Shown here: piece by piece, positions 23,861 to 33,314 of the stretch
How the letters are laid out: the number at the start of each line of letters is the position of its first letter
Numbering within the stretch: the first letter of the stretch is position 1
DNA from: Caenorhabditis remanei
Taxonomy: Eukaryota > Nematoda > Chromadorea > Rhabditida > Rhabditidae
Reading direction: 5' to 3'
Length of the DNA stretch: 64,000 nucleotides
NCBI RefSeq assembly: GCF_010183535.1
Contig: NC_071331.1
Span: 23,808,001-23,872,000, forward strand
Notes under the pieces: model-generated
The model's input: only the letters and a program-made list of their open reading frames with translations
What the model was told of the DNA's origin: nothing
Databases searched by the model: none
Translations under genes and position numbers: made by a program

Positions 23861-25075
23861 ATCAATGTCACCACTTTAATTGAAAATTGTTTTTGAATTT
23901 GCAAAAAAAACTTTTGTCAAAAGTTATTCGGTGTCCAAACAAGTTCAAAATTTTTTTGCTGTTTCAAAAAGTGTTTTTTAAATTCACTTTCCTTATTGTG
24001 CCAATAAATTTTTTGCATTTATTTCAATGTTTGCAAATTCACAATTTTCAACTGAATTTCTAAGAATACGGGATACTTACTGTTTCAAAATATTCTAAAC
24101 TTTCCAAAACTTGATTGTAATATCGATTATCTATCGGTATTATCCAAGAACGAGCCTTGCGATTTATCACTCAAAGGGAGCCGCGACGCGCACGCAACGC
24201 TTCCCGCTCAAAAAATTTTTGAATCGGAGGTTCCTTGCCAGTACCCCATGTGTTTCAGATGTTTCAGTCATTCACTAAATCATTATCAATTTTTTTGTTT
24301 TTCAATTAAAGTTATTTTCTTGATAACACTGCTTTGATACAACTTACTGATACAAATTATTCAATTCTTAAAATTTTACGTTTTTCCCTGTTTCAGAAAA
24401 TAGTGAAGTTGAATTCAGTATTTTTTTCTAGCGGTAATCAACTTAAACACCAAGGTAATGAATATAACAAGTTCAGTGTCACGTCAACAAATTTTACTGT
24501 TTCAAGTATTGGTCAATGACTGAAAATATTAATTGGAACTAATAACGGCATTATAATAATTTTATTCACAGAATTGCAAAACTTGGATATATCGAATCAA
24601 AAAAATAATTCACTGTTTCACAAAACATGTAATTCAATTCACAACTTTATTGATCTAATATGTTATCTGTTTTTATGTCTATGAGTAAATTCTATTTGTT
24701 ATTCGATGCATATACTGTGATCTGAGCAAATTGCGTTCATAAAATTGTTAAGAAAAGCAGTGAAAATGAATAAATTAGTCAGTAACCGGCACATTTTTAC
24801 AATAAGATCGGGTTTCTTTACTAATAATATTCAGCAGATCTGTCCGTCTGTCCGTATGTCGCCGACTCTAGCGCCCTCTGTACTGAACCGTTTTTAATGA
24901 AACTTACACAGATCGTTTGGAAATTTTCCCCGGATGATGCCCGTCTATTTTTTTAGTTCAAATAGTTCGAAAATAGGTCACTACGTGAAAAAACGTGGTT
25001 TTCAAGCCTTTCAGTGGCTTTCATTTCCGAAATAGGGAAATAGGAGTTCACGGGAAAAATAGTTATAGAAACTTT

Positions 25076-25411
25076 TCATTCTTCAAATAAATTCATTTCT
25101 TCACATTTTTGTATGGTTTTGGAAAGTTGTTCTACGAATCTTGGGTCAGATCTATTCTGCAAACTGTTTTTGCTATGAACAACCAGATGTGGACGAGACG
25201 AGTCAGATGTTGAAGTGTAGGTTAGATAATATTCAACTGATTTGTTAGCAAGGAATCTAACTTGCCGAAGGTGATTTTCATCCTTTCGAAATTCCGAGAA
25301 AATTCTAGAAACTTCTTGACACAGATGAAGTCTGTCAGGATCAGAAGTAAATAATTTCTGATTGGTTAGTAATATTAGAAGATGATAGTGGGATATGATT
25401 GGTTTTTGCAT
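25076..25411 (-). CDS. Hypothetical protein fragment with two 5' transposon hits
   Basis: Read downward from an ATG at 25411, the frame gives 111 residues of good coding character (FSEFRKDENHLRQVRFLANK ... KTIQKCEEMNLFEE). It ends in a TAA stop at 25076-25078. It has no recognised domain, signal peptide or membrane span. A 61-bp MITE sits immediately upstream. If that MITE and the 796-bp MITE behind it are mentally left out, the open frame runs a further 24 codons upstream before a stop. So the insertions probably interrupted the original 5' coding exon. It is either a transposon-broken relic or a gene whose true 5' exon is elsewhere. Confidence 0.5.
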   Translation of the reverse strand: MQKPIISHYHLLILLTNQKLFTSDPDRLHLCQEVSRIFSEFRKDENHLRQVRFLANKSVEYYLTYTSTSDSSRPHLVVHSKNSLQNRSDPRFVEQLSKTIQKCEEMNLFEE

Positions 25412-25417
25412 CGTGAA

Positions 25418-25478
25418 CAAAGTTGACCGGAATTCCGACTTCCGTTATCGGCCACTTTCTTCATTCCGCTCAACTCTG
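25418..25478. mobile_element. Mini hAT-like MITE, 61 bp
   Basis: It begins CAAAGTTGACCGGAATTCC and ends ATTCCGCTCAACTCTG, with the exact 8-bp duplication ATCGTGAA at 25410-25417 and 25479-25486. It is the shortest member of the CAGAGYTG family. Its left end has one changed base relative to CAGAG. The duplication overlaps the start codon of the minus-strand frame. Confidence 0.85.
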
Positions 25479-25513
25479 ATCGTGAAGGACGAAATTCTAA
25501 TTGATCTGTCTAT

Positions 25514-26309
25514 CCGAGTTGAGCGGAATGCGGTTTTTGAAATGGCGGAAGGCAGAAGGCGGAAAGCGGAGTAAACATTTTTGGGCGGAAAACGGCAAAC
25601 AGAAGGCGGAATTTAAAAAAAATCGGCGGAAAGCGGAAAGCGAAAGGCGGAAGAAACTATTTTGACGGAAGGCGGAAAGCGAAGTAAACATTTTTTGGGC
25701 GGAAAGCGGCAAGCGGAAGGCGGAATTTTAAAAAACTGGCGGAAAGCGGAAAGCGGAAGGCGGAAGAAACATTTTTGGCGGAAGGCGGAAGAAACACTTT
25801 TGCCGGAAGGCGAAAGGCGAAAGCGGAATGAAAATTTTTTGGGCGGAAAGCGGCAAGCGGAAGGCGGAATTTAATAAAAATCGGCGGAAAGCCAAAGACG
25901 GAAGCAACAAATTTCTTGGCGGAAAGCGGAATGAAAAAATGCAAAAAGGCGGAAGGCGGAATACAATGTCGTTTTTAAGAAGACGATTTGGCCTTATTTT
26001 GTTGCAAAAAGCCCTTAAAATGGTTAAAGTTGGGTAAAATTGTGTTTTTTTCTTCGGCAAAAACTGATAGCTTTGCTGCAAAAAAAAACCTCAAAAATAG
26101 CAGCAAATTGGAGTCTGCGAATAAATTTTTCAAGCAGATATCCTCTAGGCGCAAGGCGGAAAAGCTCTTGAAATAGCGGAAGGCGGAAGGCGGAAGGCGG
26201 AAGGCGGAAGGCGGAAGGCGGAAGGCGGAAAGCGGAATAAAAACATTTCGACGGAAAGCGGAAAGCGGAATGAAAAAAGTGGCGGAAGGCGGAATTCCGC
26301 TCAACTCTG
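25514..26309. mobile_element. hAT-like MITE filled with GGCGGAA repeats, 796 bp
   Basis: Termini are CCGAGTTGAGCGGAATGCGG and, at the right, CCGCTCAACTCTG. The 8-bp duplication CTGTCTAT lies at 25506-25513 and 26310-26317. Both flanks of the interior are long degenerate arrays of GGCGGAAGGCGGAAAGCGGAA type. They surround a unique AT-rich middle at about 25970-26140. Many overlapping open frames on both strands here are products of the array and are not genes. Confidence 0.88.
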
Positions 26310-26439
26310 CTGTCTATGTTTCCATAAGAACATTTGTGAAGAAAAAAATCGCTTCATATTCCACAGGAAAGATAAGTCATTGAGAAAGTTTGTCGAAATC
26401 TTATCAGTAAAGCAGAGGTGCTTTAAAAAAAAAAAATTC

Positions 26440-26640
26440 TATCATAACGGGCTGCTTAGCCTACAAAAACTAATATTAAGTGAAAAATTTATACGATCCA
26501 GGAGTAGGAAAAATTATGAAACCTCGATAGTCTGAACCATTTGAGAAGCGCCGCGGGCGCTGAAACACCCAGAAGGGTGGAGAAGAAAAGGAGGTATAGC
26601 AGCCGTTAGGCTGCGTTAACCGACTGGTTTAAAGACAAAC
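26440..26640 (+). other. Run of five short hairpins, possible structured RNA
   Basis: Within 190 bases there are five compact stem-loops: GGCT-GCTT-AGCC, AGCGCC-GCG-GGCGCT, CACCC-AGAA-GGGTG, GCAGCC-GTTA-GGCTGC and AACC-GACT-GGTT. All stems are perfect and all loops have 3-4 bases. The region is GC-richer than its surroundings and lacks ACTGTTTCA. No tRNA, snoRNA or hammerhead core was recognised. It might be an RNA gene or a transposon terminus with hairpins, such as a Helitron 3' end, though no CTRR end is obvious. Confidence 0.4.
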
Positions 26641-28280
26641 GAAGTGAATAAAAACGATATAATCTGGGAAAACGTTTCTTCAAAATTTCATATCGATTTT
26701 CCGTTTTTGAATACGCTCTACTGCTCTAATTTACTAGATTTAAGGAAGATTCTCAGTTGGTTTGATCGATACGTGATGTTTTCACTTTTTCAAGACATCA
26801 ACTTACTAATTTTAGGTTTAAAAATAATAACTGTTACTTTTTCCATCTATATTATCGTCAAACCTGTTACTGTCTCAGCATAGCATTATAATTTTTAAAA
26901 ATTACTGGTTTCCGCTTAAAATCATGGTCCCAATTTTTTAAATTAAAAATAATGTATTCTATTTCACAAGGTTTCATTCTGACAAATCAAGTGAGTATTA
27001 AAATTGTGTTCAAATTTAACTTTACTGTTTCACACCAGGAATCTCAATGTATTTATGTTTTGACAATTTGTTGGACACATAAAATATCGTTTAAGCGTTC
27101 GTTTTTGCTTAATAGAAGCGCTAAAAAGAAGTTCATCACTGTTTCAAATTCTTTATTTTTAATTGCAGCTCCAAGATTTTTAATTTCTCGGGTTTTTGGA
27201 GATCTTACTCTCCAAAGAATATATTTTTTACTGTTATTCATTGGACTGGTTCAAAACTAAGGCATGTCTGGCACTAACTCAGTCTCTTCCATTCTTCCTC
27301 TTTTTTTTTTGTTTGCTGACCTTCGATGGTCCGTGTGAGGGTGGTCCTTGACACACATAGCTATTATCGGAAAAAAAAACGTTGGGGCATTTTTATTTAT
27401 GTACCGTATATAGAAGTTAAAGTCATTGTGTCTGTAATAGATTTTAATAGGATTGATATTACGGTACTTTGTTTTTTTACTAAACTAACTTTTTTTACTG
27501 TTTCGAAATTACTGTTTTGGATAGTAAAAATATATAGTTTGTTTTTTCTCTTGTTTCTTCAAAAAGCCAACTGTTTCAAAACTCTTTATCTACATTGAAA
27601 ACCCATTAAAAATTCATTAGGAATACTAATCAACTTTTTGATTAATGAATTACTATTATTTTTACTGTTTCAAAATTTTTTGTATTATAAATAAATGTTT
27701 GCGATTTTTAATGAAAAATAATACATAATAATTTTTGATGTCTCACCCTAGAAGTCATTACAATTATCGGTTTTTAACCCAATAACATTTTTTTACATAA
27801 TTTTCGATTTTATACTGTTCCACATGCTAGATATGCATTTTAAGCTTATTAAGCCCATGTTCAAAACAGTTTAAGAGCCGAAGCAGAAAAAATCACTGTT
27901 ATTTTTACTGTTTCAAAATAGTTTCATAGTTTCAAGGTGTCTCATGAAAAGTTATTACGAAATTGGAATATTTTGTTGTTTCTTGACTGTCCCATAAAAA
28001 TTTGCAGCTTTGCACCATAAAATTCATCAGAGTTGCCGTTTTCAGTAAACTGAAAAACTCTCAAGTTTTTTTTCCGTAATTTTCAATTAAATTACAATTC
28101 GAATGTGAATGTTTTACAAGTTGAATAAGTTTTTTCTTCAATTTTTTAAGCCAATAGTCAGTTACAGTGAAAAAAGTTACCAAAAATTTTTACTGTTTCA
28201 ACTTTTAAATTTACTTTTTGCAATTATTCATCAAAATTAGTGTTTCTTCTTCCCTGTTTTTAATAAATAACAATTCTAAC
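26641..28280. other. AT-rich spacer
   Basis: No gene seen. ACTGTTTCA words recur (near 27023, 27138, 27496, 27663, 27907 and 28193). A short GC-richer patch around 27262-27360 contains no usable frame. Confidence 0.55.
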
Positions 28281-28282
28281 TA

Positions 28283-29233
28283 GGGAAGGTCACCGACTCG
28301 GTCTGGAGATATGGGTCGCGACCTATATCATTGGAAAGCTGAGAACAAGCTGATTTCAAATATACATTCAGTTTTTGCCCTCGAGGCCTGGTATTCAAGA
28401 AAAACAAGGTCAAAGTTCGTAAAAATGACAAATTATTGCCTTTCTGACACGCGAAAAATGTTTTGAAACTTTTTAGCGATTTTCGCGTGTTAAAAAGGCG
28501 ATAGTTTGTCATTTTTCCGAACTTTGACCTTGTTTTTCTTGAATACCAGGCCTCGAGGGCAAAAACTGAATATACATTTGAAATCAGCTTGTTCTCAGCT
28601 TTCCAATGATATAGGTCACGACCCATATTTCCAGACCGAGTCAGTGGGCTCCTGGACAATTCGCAACGAGACGTTTCGCAGCCGAGACATTCCGCAGCTA
28701 TGCGTTCTACAGCTTCAATTTCCCCGTTTTTTCTGTGACAACTTGACATTTTTTGGATAATTAATAGTTCAAGAAGTCATAAAAATCTTTTTTTGTAATT
28801 TTCATTAAGGGGACCACAAGAAATTTTGTCCAAAAAACCAAAAAAACTTTTTTTTTTTGAAAAAAAGTTGAAAACTATTTTTATGGTAGAACTAGTAGTA
28901 AAACAGAAATTTTAAAATTCAGAAATGACAAAAACCGCTACTTCTATGCAAAAAAACCAGTTTTTCAACTTTTTTCAAAAAAAATTTTTTTTTTGGTTTT
29001 TTGGACGAAATTTCTTGTGGTCCCCTTTATGAAAACTACAAAAAAAGATTTTTATGACTTCTTGAACTATTAATTATCCAAAAAATGTCAAGTTGTCACA
29101 GAAAAAACGGGGAAATTGAAGCTGTAGAACGCATAGCTGCGAAATGTCTCGTTGCGAAATGTCTCGGCTGCGAAATGACTGGCTGCGAAATGTCTCGTTG
29201 CGAATTGTCCAGGAGCCAGTCAGTGACCTTCCC
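28283..29233. mobile_element. TA-flanked palindromic element carrying a nested insertion
   Basis: The outer arms read GGGAAGGTCACCGACTCGG on the left and, after the inner element, AGTCAGTGACCTTCCC on the right. The long arms 28296-28430 and about 28500-28640 pair almost perfectly, including GTTCTCAGCTTTCCAATGAT and CCTCGAGGGCAAAAACTGAA. TA lies on both sides (28281-28282 and 29234-29235). Without the nested 571-bp element and one copy of its duplication it would be about 372 bp. Confidence 0.75.
28647..29217. mobile_element. Nested Merlin-like MITE (GGCTCC ends), 571 bp
   Basis: Ends are GGCTCCTGGACAATTCGCAA and its complement. The 8-bp duplication AGTCAGTG lies at 28639-28646 and 29218-29225. 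Subterminal sequence consists of GCGAAATGTCTCGTT-type units in inverted orientation. The core is a further palindrome around AAGGGGACCACAAGAAATTT near 28808 and its complement near 29010. It inserted into the right arm of the TA-flanked palindrome. Confidence 0.87.
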
Positions 29234-29979
29234 TAGTAAGTTTCTTAATTTTATAAAATAGTTACTGTCTCAACCAGAAACTTATCAAACCTGTTGTTTT
29301 GAACAAATTAATCTTGAAGTGCGGCCCAAAACAAGCTTTTTAGGCGATTTCAATTTTGAAAGAATTTTTCCATTATTTTTACTGCTTCAAAATAATTGCT
29401 TATTTTCGAGGTGTCAAATAAAAAACACTAGAGTTACCATCTTGAGTTTTTCACAGTTAAAGTTCTAAAAAAAATGTACTGTTCCACTCTGAACTATTTT
29501 ACAGCTATTGATTCTAGTAAACCAATGTAACGATGTTATATTTTGGACTTTCTCACAAGCTGAAGTAAAAAAAGTAATCATGACTTTTTACTGTTTCAAA
29601 ATAATTGCTCATTTTTGAGATGTTAAATCAAAAATAATGCCCGTTCGGATTTAAAAAAAAGTGCACTTTTATTTGTTAAAATTTTCATTAAAAAATAGTC
29701 AAAAATCTCTATTGCGCTTGATTTTCATCGATATTCAAAAACAGTCAAAAAATTCGACCTTTTTGCGAATAAAAAACTTAAAAAATTCAAATTTTCCAAT
29801 TTTTGCACTGGTTCCCGAGGCGGTGAAAAACTCATGTCGGCTAATGTTGTCTGGCGTACCTTTGGCGCGTTTCATGTTAAAAATGCCGATTTATAGTGAC
29901 AGGAGTGCCCGGCCCAGCCTGTCGAAAACCTGGTAAATCTTTTTTTTACTGTTTCAAGCTTTCACCTTCCAAAAGGACC
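29234..29979. other. AT-rich spacer before gene D
   Basis: No gene seen. It holds ACTGTTTCA or ACTGCTTCA words near 29380, 29590 and 29948, plus a short GGCGTACCTTTGGCGCG hairpin-like word near 29852, related to GCGCC words elsewhere in the window. Confidence 0.55.
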
Positions 29980-30348
29980 CTCCACCCCCTTCAGTCTTCC
30001 TCTTATCCATATCCCTCCATTCCCAATGACATCACTTTTCCCTCCTCCGTCCGCGCGGAAGCGTACTTTGACCCCGTCCGCGCGGAACATAGAGACGCGC
30101 ATGGCCTTCCTCTCCTCTCCTCCTCTTTTTCTCTGTTTCTCTCCGTCTCCACTTTTCCCATTATCCCTCGCTTGTTCTCTACACCCCCTAAAATCTCCCA
30201 CTCTCTCGGCTTTGGAGGCTTCGCGGGGCGGACGGCATCACGCGTAAACACTCTTCTCTCTGCGCACTCTTTCTGCACTTTTTGTTGTTTTGTTTATCGA
30301 TTTTCGTGGCGCTTTTTCGAAAATTTGCGAAAATTTGCGAATTTTCAG
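29980..30348 (+). promoter_or_regulatory. GC/CT-rich promoter-like region of gene D
   Basis: A CT-rich and CG-rich stretch directly precedes gene D. It includes GTCCGCGCGGAA twice (near 30048 and 30077) and long CTCTCC runs. A TTTTCAG acceptor at 30342-30348 lies 20 bases before the ATG and fits an SL trans-splice site. Frames through it on both strands are compositional. Confidence 0.45.
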
Positions 30349-30367
30349 TGATTAAAGCCGACCCACG

Positions 30368-33314
30368 ATGTCGTCGCGAGACTCCAGCTTCAATGAGGAT
30401 GAATTTGAGAAGGTAGTTGTACTGTATCGATTAAAAATGAAAAAGTACTGTTTCAGATCTCGAATCCCGACTTGGAAAGTTTGGTGGATAGTGTGAAACG
30501 CGAGGAGTCACCAGAGTTGGTTGATGAGAAAGAGAGCTCTGCTAGGTGAGTATGAAACAATTGAATTGACTTAAATTTAGATTTTTTTTTCAGTAATTTT
30601 TGACATTTTGAATTCACCGTTTCTCAAAAACTTCAAGTTTTGAAAACTTTGCAGTAATATGCCAATAGTATTTTCCCAAAAGTTACTGTAATTTTGTTTC
30701 TGTAAGCCCCGCCCACTTTAAAGCTAGTAGAAATTACTGACTTAGTGTTTCCTCACAATTATTGTAAGTCTTGATTGTTTCTTAGTCACCAAAGTTTTTT
30801 GAAACAGTAAAAAAATTATTTTGAAAATTTACTGTTTCAGCAATGGAAATTTCATCTTATCTATTCCAATAATCGGCTCTATTACAGTTTAGGCGTCCTT
30901 TGAAAACTTGAACGTCCCTTAAAACACTTAGACGTCCCTTAAAACACTTAGACGTCCCTTAAAACACTTAGACGTCCCTTAAAACACTTAGACGTCCCTT
31001 GAAACATTTAGACGTCCTTTGAGGCCCAAATTTTTTTCCTGTCAATTGAAACGTCCTTCGGAATGTTTAAACGTCCCAAAAAACATTTAGACGTCCCAAA
31101 AAACATTTAAACGTCCTTTGAAATCCGAAAAATTGTCGGAAAAATTAAGACGTCCCAAAAATTATTTAGACGTCCCAAAAAATGTTTAGACGTCCTTTGA
31201 TATCCCACATTATGATAAATAATATTTAGACGTCCCAAAAAACATTTAGACGTCCCAAAAAATGTTTAGACGTCCCAAAAAATAATTAGACGTCCCAAAA
31301 AATATTTAGACGTCCCATTAAATATTGAGACGTCCCTTGAACACTTTCAGTGGCTTTTAGTGTTGAAGGGACGTCTAAACATTTTTTGGGACGTTTAAAT
31401 GTTTTTAGGGACGTCTAAATGTTTTTTGGGACGTCTAAGTATTTAAAACCAAAGTTTCGGACTTCAAGGGACGTCTAAATATTTTTTGGGACGTCTAAAT
31501 ATTTTTTGGGACGTCTAAATGTTTTTTGGGACGTCTAAATATTATTTATCATAATGTGAGATATCAAAGGACGTCTAAACTATTTTTGGGACGTCTAAAC
31601 ATTTTTTGGGACGTCTAAATAATTTTTGGGACGTCTAATTATTCGAAACCTAATTCTGGGACGTCAAAGGACGTCTAAATGTTTTAAGGGACGTCTATAT
31701 GTTTTTTGGGACGTCTAAACATTTCGGACGACTTTTGGGTCCCCAAAGGACGTCCAAGTTTTTTGAGGGACGTCTAAATGTTTCAAGGGACGTCTAAGTG
31801 TTTTAAGGGACGTCTAAGTGTTTTAAGGGACGTCTAAGTGTTTTAAGGGACGTCTAAGTGTTTTAAGGGACGTTCAAGTTTTCAAAGGACGCCTAAACTG
31901 TAATAGAGCCCAATAATCGTATTTATCAGAAAAACACTTTTTTTCGAAAAAATTAAATTTTTAATGAAAATTAAAAAAAAAATACTGTTTCATTAAAATT
32001 TGCAATCTTTTCTGAAATAATTAATTTTTAATTTATATGGACTCAGCTAGTGTGGTTTAGAACAAATATGAAAACTTTCTCAGAAAACCACATTAAAACA
32101 TACATAAGACCGATAAATATTTGAAAAGATATCGAAACAGTGAATTTTTTGAGAAACGGAAGAAAATAGGATTTTTTTGGCTAAATCTAATTAAAAAAGA
32201 ATCACTGTTTCGACAATTCAAAAACTTGAACTCGAATAGTTTTACTGTAGTGTCATTTCTGAATCCCAAAATCGCACACACATTTTTAAAAATAATAAAA
32301 ATATATAAATAAAAAATTTCCAGCTCCTCCTCCTCCACCCCAAGCGACTCCGAAATCCAACGTCTTCGCGAGTTCATCGAGGAGCTTCAAAACAAGATAG
32401 TCTGTCAGGACGAACGAATTTTCATCTTGCTCACCGAAAAGGACAATCTCACCGAGGAGAATGAGATGAAGGACTTCACCATCAAGCAATTGGAGGAGGA
32501 GAAAACGGACAACTCGTCTCTAGTGAGCACATTGTTGGCTCAGTTGGAGGAGGAGAAGGCGAAACAGGCGGGAGTAATGGATGAGAATCAGCAGTTGAAG
32601 GAGGCGATGGAAAGGATGTCGTTAGCTGACACTCCAGCTCCGGCTCCGGCTCCGGTGGCTCCGGTGGCTCCGGCTCCGGCGCCAGCTCCGGCACCGGCTC
32701 CGGCTCCAGCTCAAGCTTCCGCATGGTACCTCCCTGCAGGCGGCGCCTATATCCCTGGCATCGGAGCACCACCAAAACAAGATCTGACCGCCCCATCCTT
32801 GCCATGGTACCGCCCTCCACCCGTCGCTATCCCAGGCATCTCGCAACCAACCCCAAGTCAGAATCTGGGCGCCCCATCCTTGCCATGGTATACCTATGCC
32901 CCTAGCATCCCACAACCACCAAAACAGAATCTGGAACTCGAGATCTACAAACACCAGCAACAAACGATAATAAACCTGCACAAACAACTCGCCGACTACA
33001 CCACCCAGGTCACTCAACTCAAAAAAGATATCGAGGAGAGGGATCAGAAGAAGCAGGAGCGAAAAGCGAGGAAAGCGGAGAAGCGTGTCAGAGATCCGAC
33101 ACTATTCAATCCATATGAACCCATTTGGAAGTCACAGAAGAGTCTAGCGGATGAATTGAAGCTCGCTGATGAGCAAATCGGAATTATCGTGGAGCACAAC
33201 GACTACTTGCGTACTGTGGAGGCGAATGAACACTCGCAAGAGTTGTGTCGGTTGAGACAGGAGAATGAGCAGTTGAATGACACCATTTGCTATCTGAAAC
33301 AACAGTTGCTTTGA
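30368..33314 (+). CDS. Coiled-coil protein D with Pro/Ala-rich hinge (374 aa)
   Basis: The model joins 30368-30412, 30457-30545 and 32324-33314, with phases 0 and 2. Donors are GTAGTT and GTGAGT. Acceptors are ACTGTTTCAG and AATTTCCAG. The N-terminus MSSRDSSFNEDEFEK plus ISNPDLESL matches the layout of gene A. Exon 3 starts with a Ser run, then a coiled coil (IQRLREFIEELQNKI onward). Next come about 30 residues of alternating Ala-Pro, then three degenerate repeats with a W-Y pair (ASAWYLPAGG, LPWYRPPP, LPWYTYAPS), each followed by IPGI- or IPQP-like and QDL- or QNL-like steps. A second coiled coil ends in ICYLKQQLL. No signal peptide is seen. The hinge suggests two rods joined by an extended linker. 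The family is not recognised. Confidence 0.78.
30875..31910. mobile_element. Merlin-like MITE made of inverted ACGTCCC arrays
   Basis: The ends are GGCTCTATTACAGTTTAGGC and its complement. The exact 8-bp duplication CAATAATC lies at 30867-30874 and 31911-31918. The 1036-bp interior is two arrays of about 20-bp units pointing inward: CTTAGACGTCCCTTAAAACA-type on the left and the complement on the right, meeting near 31350. Between arrays short unique blocks also pair. It lies in gene D intron 2. The transcript could fold into a very long hairpin. Confidence 0.9.

Larger units (their letters stand above)
22180..25075. other. Spacer after gene C
   Basis: No gene seen apart from listed repeats. 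ACTGTTTCA words continue to about 24610. Around 24835-25060 the sequence changes character, with CTGTCCGTCTGTCCGTATGTC and GCGCCCTCTGTACTGAACC. That block looks like an unrelated repeat or the far 3' side of the minus-strand gene at 25076. Confidence 0.5.

Noticed and set aside
25497..26304. Many overlapping open frames on both strands
   Set aside because: They are created by the GGCGGAA array inside the hAT-like MITE, and the translations are simple repeats of each other.
26440..26640. tRNA or hammerhead ribozyme
   Set aside because: No cloverleaf with acceptor and T-arm consensus, and no CTGANGA plus GAAA core on either strand.
26644..27598. Three AT-rich plus-strand frames
   Set aside because: They contain ACTGTTTCA words, lack splice partners and lie in spacer resembling the rest of the noncoding DNA.
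28276..28760. Mirror-image open frames on plus and minus strands
   Set aside because: Both read the arms of the TA-flanked palindrome, so their near-identical translations reflect the inverted repeat and not two genes.
29962..30351. Open frames in the GC-rich region before gene D
   Set aside because: Frames overlap on both strands, their content follows base composition, and the region reads better as 5' flank ending in the TTTTCAG acceptor.
30890..31900. CRISPR-like regularly spaced repeats
   Set aside because: Units are contiguous degenerate tandems in two facing arrays inside a transposon in a eukaryotic intron.
32482..33017. Minus-strand frames opposite gene D exon 3
   Set aside because: They are antisense shadows of the Ala-Pro and Trp-Tyr repeats. 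Splice and phase evidence supports the plus strand.
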